Assembly (NCBI RefSeq): GCF_947489365.1
Contig: NZ_CANLDB010000003.1
Coordinates: 536,908-600,907, forward strand
DNA: 64,000 nt
Direction: 5' to 3'
Origin: an uncultured Nocardioides sp.
GTDB taxonomy: Bacteria > Actinomycetota > Actinomycetes > Propionibacteriales > Nocardioidaceae
This document shows positions 25,949 through 34,288 of this stretch, piece by piece. Below the pieces are notes generated by a model. That model was not told the DNA's origin. It worked only from the letters and a program-made list of their open reading frames with translations, and ran no database searches. Position numbers and translations under genes: made by a program. Position 1 is the first letter of the stretch. Every line of letters begins with the position of its first letter.

Positions 25949-26899
25949 ATGTCGGTGCTACGGGGTCCGCTGATGTGGCTGGCACGCAACGAGCGGGTCA
26001 AGGACCTCGCCACCACGATGCCGGTGACGTCCTCGGTCGTCGCGGGCTACGTCCCCGGCGAGTCGACCGCCGAGGTGGTCGAGGCGGTCGCGGCGTGCGA
26101 GGCCGACGGCCTGCTCACCACCATCGACTTCCTCGGCGAGGACACCGTCGAGGCCGCCCAGGCGCAGGCATGCGTCGCGGCGTACGTCGAGCTGCTCGAG
26201 CAGCTGGCCGCCCGCGGGCTGGCGCGGGGCAGCGAGGTCTCGGTGAAGCTCACCGCCCTGGGCCTCGCGCTGCCCGCGTCGCAGGCGCCGCAGGGCGGGC
26301 ACCGGACCGCGCTGGAGAACGCCCGCACCGTCTGCCGAGCCGCGCGCAACGCCGGCACCCAGGTCACCGTCGACATGGAGGACCACACCACCACCGACGC
26401 GACGCTGGCCGTGCTGCGCGAGCTCCGCAAGGACTTCCCCGAGACCGGCGCGGTCGTGCAGGCCTACCTGCGCCGCACCGAGGCCGACTGCCGCGCGCTC
26501 GCCCACGAGGGCTCGCGGGTGCGCCTGTGCAAGGGCGCGTACGACGAGCCCGCGAGCGTCGCGTTCACCGACAAGCACGAGGTCGACCGGTCCTACGTGC
26601 GGTGCATGCGGGTGCTGATGGCCGGCGAGGGCCACCCCATGCTCGCCACGCACGACCCGCGGATGATCGAGATCGCCCGGTCGATCGCGGGCCGTCACCA
26701 GCGCGAGCCCGGCAGCTACGAGTTCCAGATGCTCTATGGCATCCGCCCCGAGGAGCAGAAGCGGCTGGCCGCGGAGGGCGAGACCGTCCGGGTCTACATC
26801 CCCTACGGTTCCGAGTGGTACGGCTACCTGGTCCGCCGGCTCGCCGAGCGCCCGCAGAACCTGTCCTTCTTCGTCAAGTCCCTGGTCTCCAAGAAGTAG
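25949..26899 (+). CDS. proline dehydrogenase
   Basis: FAD-dependent, membrane-associated enzyme oxidising proline to pyrroline-5-carboxylate (316 residues, monofunctional form). Signature regions are VSVKLTALGLALP, VDMEDHTTTDATL, VRLCKGAYDEPAS, FQMLYGIRPEEQKRLA and RVYIPYGSEWYGYLVRRLAE with the substrate-binding arginines of YxxRRL. GGAGGAG precedes the ATG. The proC gene begins 9 nt after its stop, an unusual pairing of proline breakdown with proline synthesis. It occupies the slot held by Rv0499 in the mycobacterial cluster. Confidence 0.95.
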   Translation: MSVLRGPLMWLARNERVKDLATTMPVTSSVVAGYVPGESTAEVVEAVAACEADGLLTTIDFLGEDTVEAAQAQACVAAYVELLEQLAARGLARGSEVSVKLTALGLALPASQAPQGGHRTALENARTVCRAARNAGTQVTVDMEDHTTTDATLAVLRELRKDFPETGAVVQAYLRRTEADCRALAHEGSRVRLCKGAYDEPASVAFTDKHEVDRSYVRCMRVLMAGEGHPMLATHDPRMIEIARSIAGRHQREPGSYEFQMLYGIRPEEQKRLAAEGETVRVYIPYGSEWYGYLVRRLAERPQNLSFFVKSLVSKK

Positions 26900-26908
26900 G
26901 TGCACCGA

Positions 26909-27733
26909 ATGACGTCCGCAGACGGCACGCCCGCGGTGACCGCCGTCATCGGCGTCGGCGTGATGGGGGAGGCGCTCGTCTCCGGGCTCGTGCGGGCCGG
27001 CCGACCGCCCGCGACGATGCTGCTCGGCGAGAAGCGCCCCGAGCGGGCGGCCGAGCTCCGCGAGCGCTACGGCATCGCCGTGGTCGACAACGTCGAGGCC
27101 GCCGCCGGCGCGCAGACCGTCGTCCTCGTCGTGAAGCCGCAGGACATGAGCGAGGTGCTCGAGGAGGTGGCCGGGTCGATCCGGCCCGGCCAGCTCGTGG
27201 TCTCCCTGGCCGCCGGGATCACGACCGCCTTCCTGGAGTCCCGCCTCCCGGACGGCGTCGCGGTGGTCCGGGTCATGCCCAACACCCCGGCCCTGGTCGA
27301 CCAGGGGATGCTCACCATCTCCCCGGGCCGGCACTGCGAGGAGGAGCACCTGGCCGAGGTCGAGGCGCTGCTGGCGAGCACCGGCAAGGTGTTGCGCCTG
27401 CCCGAGAAGCACCAGGACGCCGCGACCGCGATCTCCGGCTCCGGGCCGGGTTACGTCTTCTTCGTCGTCGAGTCGATGATCGAGGCCGGCGTCCACCTGG
27501 GCCTGCCGCGCGGGACCGCCACCGAGCTGGTGGTGCAGACCCTGGTCGGCTCCGCGGCGATGCTCGCCGAGACCGGCGACCACCCCGTCGTGCTCCGCGA
27601 GCAGGTGACCTCCCCGGCCGGCACCACGGCCGCCGCGCTGCGGGAGCTGGAGATCCACGGCGTGCGGGCGGCCTTCCTGGCCGCGCTCCGGGCGGCCCAC
27701 GACCGCTCGCGGTCGCTGGCCGAGGGCTCGTGA
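26909..27733 (+). CDS. proC: pyrroline-5-carboxylate reductase
   Basis: Reduces pyrroline-5-carboxylate to proline with NADPH. The Rossmann motif IGVGVMGEALVSGL lies near the N-terminus, VMPNTPALV in the middle, and the family signature region SGSGPGYVFFVVESMIEAG with QVTSPAGTTAAAL near the C-terminus. The ATG at 26909 (274 residues) was preferred over a GTG at 26900 directly abutting the previous stop, since AGTAGG sits upstream of it. The stop overlaps the deacetylase start by four bases. Confidence 0.95.
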   Translation: MTSADGTPAVTAVIGVGVMGEALVSGLVRAGRPPATMLLGEKRPERAAELRERYGIAVVDNVEAAAGAQTVVLVVKPQDMSEVLEEVAGSIRPGQLVVSLAAGITTAFLESRLPDGVAVVRVMPNTPALVDQGMLTISPGRHCEEEHLAEVEALLASTGKVLRLPEKHQDAATAISGSGPGYVFFVVESMIEAGVHLGLPRGTATELVVQTLVGSAAMLAETGDHPVVLREQVTSPAGTTAAALRELEIHGVRAAFLAALRAAHDRSRSLAEGS

Positions 27734-28977
27734 GCGACACGCCGTACGAGCCCCCGTCGCGGCTCGCGCGTCCGGTGGTCGGTCCGGCGGCCGGACCCGG
27801 CTGCGGCGCCCTGTCCTCGGTGGTGTTCGACCAGGAGCTCTGCGGCTACGACTTCGGACCGGGCCACCCCATGCACCCGATCCGCGTCGACCTCACGATG
27901 CGGCTCGCGGACGCGCTCGGCGTGCTCGACCGGGTGACGGTGGTCCCCGCCCCGATGGCGGACGACGACCTGATCCGCACCGTCCACGACGACGACCTCG
28001 TCCGGGCCGTGACCCGCCTCGGCCACGAGGGCGGGCAGGACCTCGCCCACGGCCTCGGCAGCGACGACAACCCCGTCTTCCGTCGGATGCACGAGGCGAC
28101 CGCGCACGTCGTGGGCGCGAGCGTGGAGGCCTTCCGCCGGGTCTGGTCGGGGGAGTCGCTGCACAGCGCCAACGTCACCGGGGGGCTGCACCACGCGATG
28201 CCGGACCGGGCCAGCGGCTTCTGTGTCTACAACGACGTCGCGATCGGCATCCAGAGCCTGCTCGACTCCGGCGCCACCCGGGTCGCCTACGTCGACGTCG
28301 ACGCCCACCACGGCGACGGCGTCGAGAAGGTGTTCTGGGACGACCCCCGCGTCCTCACGATCTCCCTGCACGAGACCGGGGAGATGCTCTTCCCCGGCAC
28401 CGGCTACCCGCAGGAGACCGGCGGCCCGGAGGCCGAGGGCTCGGTGGTGAACGTCGCCCTGCCGCCCGGGACGTCGGACGCCGGGTGGCTGCGCGCCTTC
28501 CACGCCGTCGTCCCGCCGCTGCTGCGGGAGTGGCAGCCGGAGGTCCTCGTCAGCCAGCACGGTTGTGACTCGCACGTCGAGGACCCGCTGACCCACCTCA
28601 ACCTCACCGTCGACGGCCACCGCACCACGTACGAGGCGCTGCACGACCTGGCGCACGAGGTGGCCGGCGGCCGGTGGGTGGTCACCGGGGGCGGCGGCTA
28701 CGCCCTCGTCGACGTCGTCCCCCGCTCGTGGACGCACCTGCTGGCCACGATGACGGGGACGCCGGTCGACCCGCACCTGCCCACGCCCCAGGCCTGGCGC
28801 GACCACGTGACGCGGAGCCTGGGCCGCTCGGCGCCGATGCGGATGACCGACGGCCGCGACGTCGTCTGGCGGGACTGGAGCGAGGGCTACGACCCCGCCA
28901 CCTGGCTGGACCGCTCGGTCCACGCCACCCGCACCGAGGTCTTCCCGCTGCACGGCCTCGACCCAGCGGCCTGGTAG
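27730..28977 (+). CDS. AcuC-type histone-deacetylase-family protein
   Basis: Zinc-dependent protein deacetylase fold of 415 residues. The arginase/deacetylase core is complete: [10 protein letters not shown] near the N-terminus, [19 protein letters not shown] with the catalytic His pair, [15 protein letters not shown] with the zinc-binding Asp and His, and [12 protein letters not shown] with the second Asp. In Bacillus AcuC deacetylates acetyl-CoA synthetase; here it follows proC with a GTGA overlap, so it is co-translated with proline metabolism. Substrate is unknown; acyl-lysine on the upstream enzymes is one idea. Confidence 0.88.
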   Translation: MSDTPYEPPSRLARPVVGPAAGPGCGALSSVVFDQELCGYDFGPGHPMHPIRVDLTMRLADALGVLDRVTVVPAPMADDDLIRTVHDDDLVRAVTRLGHEGGQDLAHGLGSDDNPVFRRMHEATAHVVGASVEAFRRVWSGESLHSANVTGGLHHAMPDRASGFCVYNDVAIGIQSLLDSGATRVAYVDVDAHHGDGVEKVFWDDPRVLTISLHETGEMLFPGTGYPQETGGPEAEGSVVNVALPPGTSDAGWLRAFHAVVPPLLREWQPEVLVSQHGCDSHVEDPLTHLNLTVDGHRTTYEALHDLAHEVAGGRWVVTGGGGYALVDVVPRSWTHLLATMTGTPVDPHLPTPQAWRDHVTRSLGRSAPMRMTDGRDVVWRDWSEGYDPATWLDRSVHATRTEVFPLHGLDPAAW

Positions 28978-29063
28978 CCCACGCCACCGACCCCTTCCGG
29001 GGGTCGCGCCACGGTGGTTTCAACACGACACGCCGTGCGCACAGGAGTTTTTCAGCAACTTGC

Positions 29064-29092
29064 TTCACACGCGTCACATCTGGCCCTATCTT
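29064..29092 (+). promoter_or_regulatory. promoter of the excisionase-type HTH gene
   Basis: TTCACA (29064-29069), a 17-nt spacer, then TATCTT (29087-29092), about 70 nt before the ATG. The -35 overlaps a TCACA direct repeat with 9-bp phase (TCACACGCG, TCACATCTG), like the longer set at 12035-12070. This implies regulation by the same factor. Confidence 0.45.
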
Positions 29093-29163
29093 TACGTCAG
29101 ACGCGGTGCGGTCCTCCGTCGGCAGGGTCGACGACGCACGAGCGGTCGGAGAAGGACGGACCC

Positions 29164-29370
29164 ATGGCAGCCAGCTCCTCCTCGGACATGTCCGACGCGA
29201 AGTTCCTCACCGTCGCCGAGGTCGCCTCGGTGATGCGCGTGTCCAAGATGACGGTGTACCGGCTCGTGCACAACGGGGAGCTCCCCGCGGTCCGCGTCGG
29301 GCGCTCGTTCCGCGTCCTCGAGGAGGACGTCAACCGCTACCTCCGCGAGAGCTTCTTCGACGCCGGCTGA
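29164..29370 (+). CDS. excisionase-family HTH DNA-binding protein (Rv0500A-like)
   Basis: A 68-residue protein. Residues about 13-60 form a MerR/excisionase-type winged helix: [20 protein letters not shown] is the helix-turn-helix, then the wing [18 protein letters not shown]. It resembles BldC-sized actinobacterial regulators, but the gene order (proC region, this gene, bS22, epimerase) matches Rv0500A. A longer frame upstream was rejected because it runs through the promoter. It is likely a transcription regulator; targets unknown. Confidence 0.85.
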   Translation: MAASSSSDMSDAKFLTVAEVASVMRVSKMTVYRLVHNGELPAVRVGRSFRVLEEDVNRYLRESFFDAG

Positions 29371-29424
29371 GTCGCGGTGCCGCACGAGGGCCGATCGGCT
29401 GTCGGGCCCGCGGAGAGCGGCCGT

Positions 29425-29430
29425 TAGGCT
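29425..29430 (+). promoter_or_regulatory. candidate -10 for the bS22 gene
   Basis: TAGGCT about 57 nt before the bS22 start gives a short leader that contains a GAGAGG ribosome-binding site. No clear -35 is seen. The gap 29371-29486 holds nothing else recognisable. Confidence 0.3.
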
Positions 29431-29486
29431 GTCGTGGTCGCGCGGCGTGCCTGCCGGGTGACTCCGGACGCGAGAGGTTGTTCCCT

Positions 29487-29588
29487 GTGGGTTCTGTCAT
29501 CAAGAAGCGGCGCAAGCGCATGGCCAAGAAGAAGCACCGCAAGCTGCTGAAGCGCACGCGCGTCCAGCGCCGCAAGCTCGGCAAGTGA
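29487..29588 (+). CDS. 33-residue ribosomal protein bS22
   Basis: A complete 33-residue very basic protein: [18 protein letters not shown] at the N-terminus and a tail ending RVQRRKLGK. It matches nearly residue for residue the small protein encoded by Rv0500B, identified in mycobacterial ribosome structures as bS22 on the 30S subunit near the decoding region. The GTG start at 29487 and a GAGAGG upstream support translation. It is below common gene-calling limits and easily missed. It lies between the HTH gene and the epimerase gene, as in mycobacteria. Confidence 0.92.
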   Translation: MGSVIKKRRKRMAKKKHRKLLKRTRVQRRKLGK

Positions 29589-29621
29589 CCCACCGCGGCG
29601 GCGCCTGAGGGCAGGTCGGGA

Positions 29622-30728
29622 GTGGGTCGGGTCGTCCTGGTGACCGGGGTCTCGCGCGACCTCGGTCGTCGGAGCGCCGCGGCACTGGCCGCCGCGCCCG
29701 GCGTCGACCGCGTGATCGGCGTCGACGTCTCGCCTCCCCGTGGCGACATGGGCGGCGTCGCCTTCGTGCGCGCCGACATCCGCAACCCGGTGATCGCCAA
29801 GGTGATCGCCAAGGAGGACGTCGACACGGTCGTCCACCTCAGCGTCATCGCCACCCCCGGCACCTCCGGCGGGCGGAGCACGATGAAGGAGCTCAACGTC
29901 ATCGGGACGATGCAGCTCCTCGCCGCCTGCCAGCGCGCGCCGCGGCTCGACCGCCTGGTCGTGAAGTCGACGACCACCGTGTACGGCGCGAGCAGCCGCG
30001 ACCCCGCGATGTTCACCGAGGACACCGAGCCGCGCCGCCTGCCCCGGTCGGGCTACGCCAAGGACGCCTCGGAGGTCGAGGCCTACGTGCGGGGCTTCGC
30101 CCGCCGTCGGCCCGACGTCCGCGTCACGATGCTGCGCTGCGCCAACGTGGTCGGGCCGCACGTCGTCAGCCCTATCACGTCGTACTTCCGGCTGCCGGTC
30201 GTCCCCACCGTGCTGGGCTTCGACCCGCGCCTGCAGTTCCTCCACGAGCGCGACCTCATGGCCGTGCTCGGGCACAGCGTCACCGACGGGGCCCACGGCA
30301 CCTTCAACGTGGCCGGCGCGGGCGTCGTGTCGCTCTCGCAGGCGCTGCGTCGCCTCGGCCGCCCGTCCGTCCCGCTGCCGGCCGCGGCCGTCGGCGGCGT
30401 CGGGTCGGTCCTGCGGTCCGCGCGGCTGACCGAGTTCTCCCCCGAGCAGGTCTCGCTGCTGACGTTCGGGCGCGGCGTCGACACCACCCGCATGCGCGAC
30501 GTGCTCGGCTTCGAGCCGCGCTACACCACCGCCTCGGCGTTCGCCGACTTCGCCGCACACATCGCCCCGGGCCCCGGGCCGGGCGAGCGGGTCGTCGCCG
30601 GCCTCGGGCGGGTCCTCGGGGCCGGGGTGCCGGACGACCTGGACGGTCCCGACGGGCCCCGCGGGTCCGGCGTACCGTCGAACGCCGGGGCGACGAGGGC
30701 CCTGGGTCGAGGGGGACGCGATGCGTGA
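29622..30728 (+). CDS. NAD-dependent epimerase/dehydratase family protein (Rv0501-like)
   Basis: Extended short-chain dehydrogenase of 368 residues. The N-terminus RVVLVTGVSRDLGRRSAAAL holds the nucleotide-binding turn (G-x-S-x-x-L-G variant of GxxGxxG). Further motifs are VDTVVHLSVIATPG and the catalytic region STTTVYGASSRDP with GYAKDASEVE (Y-x-x-x-K replaced by Y-A-K, so catalytic geometry is doubtful). The C-terminal 50 residues are Gly/Pro-rich and disordered. It corresponds to Rv0501 (galE2). It overlaps the next gene by four bases. Sugar substrate unknown. Confidence 0.85.
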   Translation: MGRVVLVTGVSRDLGRRSAAALAAAPGVDRVIGVDVSPPRGDMGGVAFVRADIRNPVIAKVIAKEDVDTVVHLSVIATPGTSGGRSTMKELNVIGTMQLLAACQRAPRLDRLVVKSTTTVYGASSRDPAMFTEDTEPRRLPRSGYAKDASEVEAYVRGFARRRPDVRVTMLRCANVVGPHVVSPITSYFRLPVVPTVLGFDPRLQFLHERDLMAVLGHSVTDGAHGTFNVAGAGVVSLSQALRRLGRPSVPLPAAAVGGVGSVLRSARLTEFSPEQVSLLTFGRGVDTTRMRDVLGFEPRYTTASAFADFAAHIAPGPGPGERVVAGLGRVLGAGVPDDLDGPDGPRGSGVPSNAGATRALGRGGRDA

Positions 30729-31924
30729 GCACGGAGGTGTCGGCTGTGGGTGACGCCGAGATCATCCCGATCGGGACCCGGGGCCGACCCGGTCGCGGCT
30801 CCGGCACGCGGCGACCGTCCTCGGCGGCCCGTGACCTCGCCGGCCCCGCGACCCGTCGTCGTACGACGCGGGAGGACGCCGCCCCGGACGACGCCGTCCC
30901 CGACGACGTCGCCCCGGACGGGGCCGTCGGCGAGGCCCGCGACCTCGCCTCCGTGCCGCCGCCGGACCGGGACGTCCCCCTGGCGGGACCCGGAGACGAC
31001 GCCACGGCCGTGGAGGCCCCCGACCCACCCGGGATCCCGGCCGCGGACTGGCTGAACGCCCTGGTCGCCGGAGCCCGCGAGGTGCTCGGCGAGGACTGGG
31101 AGTCCCGTCTGGCCCACGGCCTCGCCGCCGTCCGCCGTCGGCTCACCGGCGAGTACGCCGTGGACGAGTACGGCTTCGACGCCGAGCTCACCCGCCGCCT
31201 GCTCTTCGCGATCCTGCGTCCCCTCGCGGAGAAGTGGTTCCGCATCGAGGTCCGCGGGCTCGAGAACATCCCCGCCGACGGGGGAGCGCTCGTGGTCTCG
31301 AACCACTCGGGCACCATCCCGGTCGACGGCCTCATGACCATGTTCTCCGTCACCGAGCACACGGGCCGGTTCCTGCGCCCCCTCGGCGCGGACCTGGTGT
31401 TCCGCACCCCGATCGTCGCCGGCCTCGCCCGCAAGATGGGCGCCACCCTGGCCTGCACCGAGGACGCCGAGCGGATGCTGTCCGGCGGTGAGCTCGTCGG
31501 GGTCTGGCCCGAGGGGTTCAAGGGCATCGGCAAGCCCTACTCGGAGCGCTACAAGCTGCAGCGCTTCGGCCGCGGCGGCTTCGTGTCCGCCGCGATGCGC
31601 ACCGGCGTGCCCGTCATCCCGGTCTCGGTCGTGGGTGCCGAGGAGATCTACCCCCTGGTCGGCAACGTCCCGGCGCTCGCGCGGCTGCTCGGACTGCCCT
31701 ACGTCCCGATCACGCCGCTGTTCCCGCTGCTCGGGCCCCTCGGGCTGGTCCCGCTGCCGTCGAAGTGGCTCATCGAGTTCGGCGAGCCCGTGCGGACCGA
31801 CTCGTACGGCGAGGGCGCGGCGGACGACCCGATGCTGGTGCTCAACGTGACCGACCAGGTGCGCGAGACGATCCAGCAGACGTTGTACGCGCTGCTGATG
31901 GAGCGGCCCTCGGTCTTCGGCTGA
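30725..31924 (+). CDS. lysophospholipid acyltransferase family protein (Rv0502-like)
   Basis: Membrane-associated PlsC-superfamily acyltransferase (399 residues). The first 100 residues are low-complexity and Asp/Pro-rich. The acyltransferase domain follows from about 165: VVSNHSGTIPVDG (the His-Asp active-site block, with wider spacing than the usual HX4D), GVWPEGFKGIGKPYSERY (phosphate-binding PEG block) and VPVIPVSVVGAEEIYP. Matches Rv0502 in position and shape. The start is a GTG overlapping the previous stop; a GTG 24 nt downstream is an alternative. The acyl acceptor is unknown. Confidence 0.85.
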   Translation: MSTEVSAVGDAEIIPIGTRGRPGRGSGTRRPSSAARDLAGPATRRRTTREDAAPDDAVPDDVAPDGAVGEARDLASVPPPDRDVPLAGPGDDATAVEAPDPPGIPAADWLNALVAGAREVLGEDWESRLAHGLAAVRRRLTGEYAVDEYGFDAELTRRLLFAILRPLAEKWFRIEVRGLENIPADGGALVVSNHSGTIPVDGLMTMFSVTEHTGRFLRPLGADLVFRTPIVAGLARKMGATLACTEDAERMLSGGELVGVWPEGFKGIGKPYSERYKLQRFGRGGFVSAAMRTGVPVIPVSVVGAEEIYPLVGNVPALARLLGLPYVPITPLFPLLGPLGLVPLPSKWLIEFGEPVRTDSYGEGAADDPMLVLNVTDQVRETIQQTLYALLMERPSVFG

Positions 31925-31937
31925 GAGCCTCGGGTCC

Positions 31938-31972
31938 GGCCCGTCGGGCCGTCCGACGGGGCTGTCCCGTCG
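31938..31972. terminator. paired hairpins between convergent genes
   Basis: GGCCC and GGGCC (31938-31950, 3-nt loop) are followed by CGACGGG and CCCGTCG (31954-31972, 5-nt loop). They fill the 58-bp gap between the acyltransferase gene and the DUF5667 gene, which converge. A bidirectional terminator is likely; there is no U-tract, as usual in high-GC actinobacteria. Confidence 0.5.
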
Positions 31973-31982
31973 ACAGGGTGCC

Positions 31983-33290
31983 TCAGGGCAGCAGGTCGTC
32001 GAGCCCGTCGCCCAGGCCGCCACCGGAGCCGCCGGAGCGCTTCTTCCGGTCGTCGCCGCGGTCCTTCCGGCCGTCCTTGCCGTCGTCGGAGCCGCCGAGG
32101 CCGAGCCCGTCGCGGAGTCCGTCACGGAGTCCGTCGCCGAGCTTCCGGCCGAGGCCGTCGCCGAGGCCGCTGGCGACGCCGTCGCCGAGCCCGTCGCCCA
32201 GCCCGTCGCCCAGTCCGTCACCGTCGGGCAGCGGCGTGCCCGTGCCGCCGTCCGGGAGGCCCTCCGAGCCCCGGGACCCGTCGCCGTCGCGTCCGTCGCG
32301 CGGGCCGCCCGGGGACAGCCCGCGGCCGCGGCGGTCACCGTCGCGGTCGCGCTCGCCGCCGCGTCCGGAGCGGCCGGTGTCGTCGCCGGACCCGTCCTCG
32401 TCCGCGTCCTGGGTCGGCAGGACCGGTCCCACGACCGGCAGCCCGTCCCCGGCGCTGAGCCGGTCGGTGCCCGCCTCGAAGCCGGACGGGTCCGCGGCGC
32501 ACAGCGGGCAGGCGGTGAACGCCTCGTCCTCGATCTCGTCGACGGTGCGTCCGGCCCGGGTCCAGGCGTCGCGGGCGGAGGCGGGCAGGTCGACGGCCAT
32601 GTCGTCGAGCTCGCCGGCGCTGAGCGTGGTGAAGTCGCGCAGGTCCCGCACCAGCTCGCGGTCCCCGGTGCGCGCGTACTCGTCCAGCAGCCGTCGGGCG
32701 CCGTCCGCGGCCTGCTCGCTGAAGCTGTCGAGGGTGGGCGACACCTCGTCCAGCGCGGCGGGGTCGTCGCTGCCGAGGAGCGCGGAGGCCTCCCCGAGCC
32801 GGTCGGCCGCCTGGCCGAGCAGGAGGTCGCCGTGGGCGGCCTCGTCGCGGGACACCCCGGCCCGCACGTCCTCCAGGGCACGCTTGACCCCGTAGAGCGA
32901 CTCGCCGGGCAGGGCGGACTGCGCGGCCACGGCGACGGTCGTGCTGGCGCCGAGGGCGGCGACGGTGCCCGCGAGGACGGCGAAGCGTCGGGGGTGGCGG
33001 CGCGAGGTGCGCAGCCGGAGTCGCGCCTCGTCGGCGGCGAGGGGGGCGGAGGACGGCACCGGGTGGGCGGCGTCGCGCACGGCGGCGAGACGGTCGGCCT
33101 CGACCATCAGCCGCTCGCGCAGCGCGACGGAGTGCTCGGGGCGCGGAGTCACCTCCGGCAGGCTGCGCAGGGCAGCCACGACCTCGAGGAGGTCGGCCGG
33201 CGCGACGGCGTCGCCCCCGGCTCCGGACGCGCCGTCGACCGCGGCGTCGAAGCGGTCAGCCGCTCGGCCTCGCACCCACATCCCGCTCAT
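31983..33290 (-). CDS. DUF5667 membrane protein, putative anti-sigma factor
   Basis: A 435-residue protein encoded 94 nt downstream of the sigma-factor gene. Residues about 1-95 are a cytoplasmic helical region, then one membrane helix (FAVLAGTVAALGASTTVAVA), then the DUF5667 domain beginning QSALPGESLYGVKRALEDVR, with a helical body to about 245. A CPLC motif lies in FTACPLCAADP. The last 150 residues are low complexity, with imperfect GDGL repeats (for example DGLGDGLGDGLGDG) and clusters of Asp, Arg and Lys. Pairing with a sigma factor suggests membrane sequestration, as for RsbN of Streptomyces, but the sequence differs. Confidence 0.75.
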   Translation of the reverse strand: MSGMWVRGRAADRFDAAVDGASGAGGDAVAPADLLEVVAALRSLPEVTPRPEHSVALRERLMVEADRLAAVRDAAHPVPSSAPLAADEARLRLRTSRRHPRRFAVLAGTVAALGASTTVAVAAQSALPGESLYGVKRALEDVRAGVSRDEAAHGDLLLGQAADRLGEASALLGSDDPAALDEVSPTLDSFSEQAADGARRLLDEYARTGDRELVRDLRDFTTLSAGELDDMAVDLPASARDAWTRAGRTVDEIEDEAFTACPLCAADPSGFEAGTDRLSAGDGLPVVGPVLPTQDADEDGSGDDTGRSGRGGERDRDGDRRGRGLSPGGPRDGRDGDGSRGSEGLPDGGTGTPLPDGDGLGDGLGDGLGDGVASGLGDGLGRKLGDGLRDGLRDGLGLGGSDDGKDGRKDRGDDRKKRSGGSGGGLGDGLDDLLP

Positions 33291-33384
33291 CCGGCCCGTC
33301 CTCCGTTGGTCCGTCCGCCAGCCCCCATGTCCGGCGGCACGGCTCCACCCTCCTCAACGACCCTCGCCGTCACCGGGTTACGGG

Positions 33385-34170
33385 TCATCGGTCGCGGATC
33401 CCCTCGGGCACCAGCTTGGCCAGGTTGCGCACGCCGCGCAGCTGCAGCTGCTTGACGGCGCCGTCGCTACGACCCAGGACCGCGGCGGTCTCGGCGATGC
33501 TCAGCCCCTGCAGGAACCGCATGACCAGGCACTCCTGCTGCTCGGTCGGCAGACGCGTGAGGGCCTCGAGCAGCATCGCGTTCGTCAGCTCACCCATCAC
33601 CGTCGACTCCACCGTCTCCGTGGCGTCGTCGTGGATCGTCATGTCCTCGGTCGTCGACTCCAGGCGGGTGCGCCCCGCCTTGAAGTGGTCCGTCGTGAGG
33701 TTGCGGGCGATGGTCATCAGCCAGGCGCCGAAGTCGCGTCCCTGCCACCGGAAGCCGTCCATGTTGCGCAGGGCGCGGAAGAACGTGTCGGAGGCGAGGT
33801 CCTCGGCCAGGGTGACCGACCGCGTCCGGTAGTAGAGGAAGCGGTACACCGACGGGTGGTAGTGGTCGTACAGCTCGCCGAACGCGTCGCGGTCCCCGCC
33901 GCGGGCGAGCTCGACCAGGGCGATGAGCCGCTGGCGCTCGGGCTCGGTGTCCTCCGACGAGACCGCGAGGTCGTGGTCGTCGGGAGCGCTGCCGCCACCG
34001 CCGCTGCTGCCGACGACGGCGGACTCGGCGAGCAGCAGCCCGTCGGCGCGGGCGTGCGCGAGGGCGGGCGCCGGGGACACAGCGAGCACAGGTGTGCACT
34101 CGGAGAGCACGCGCAGCACGGCCTGCCGCAGCGCCGTCAGCCCGTCCGGTCCCGCCCGACCGTCCGCCAT
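33385..34170 (-). CDS. ECF sigma factor, BldN-like, with N-terminal extension
   Basis: Group 4 sigma factor of 261 residues. Region 2 covers about 82-165 (DAFGELYDHYHPSVYRFLYY, then AEDLASDTFFRALRNMDGF) and region 4 about 195-255 (LPTEQQECLVMRFLQGLS with the HTH IAETAAVLGRSDGAVKQL). The first 80 residues are not sigma-like, comparable in length to the pro-sequence cleaved from Streptomyces sigma-BldN. The neighbourhood (HAD phosphatase, glutaredoxin-like, rex, hemACDB) is also that of bldN. GGGGGAGG precedes the ATG. Targets are unknown. Confidence 0.9.
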   Translation of the reverse strand: MADGRAGPDGLTALRQAVLRVLSECTPVLAVSPAPALAHARADGLLLAESAVVGSSGGGGSAPDDHDLAVSSEDTEPERQRLIALVELARGGDRDAFGELYDHYHPSVYRFLYYRTRSVTLAEDLASDTFFRALRNMDGFRWQGRDFGAWLMTIARNLTTDHFKAGRTRLESTTEDMTIHDDATETVESTVMGELTNAMLLEALTRLPTEQQECLVMRFLQGLSIAETAAVLGRSDGAVKQLQLRGVRNLAKLVPEGIRDR

Positions 34171-34288
34171 GCCTTCGTTCCTCCCCCTGCCCGACGTACG
34201 GGCAACTCCCTACGGTAAGGGGGTTCGGACGGCTTGGGAAGCGGGCGAACCCTTGTCCACCCGGTCGCCGCACGGTCCGCGGGGCGCC

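Noticed and set aside
25846..28977. 1043-codon plus-strand open frame ending in the deacetylase
   Set aside because: Its first 628 codons are a shadow of the proline dehydrogenase and proC genes; the real start is the GTG at 27730.
29164..29370. Phage excisionase marking an integrated element
   Set aside because: The HTH belongs to the excisionase fold but sits in a conserved chromosomal cluster (Rv0500A position) with no integrase or attachment repeats.
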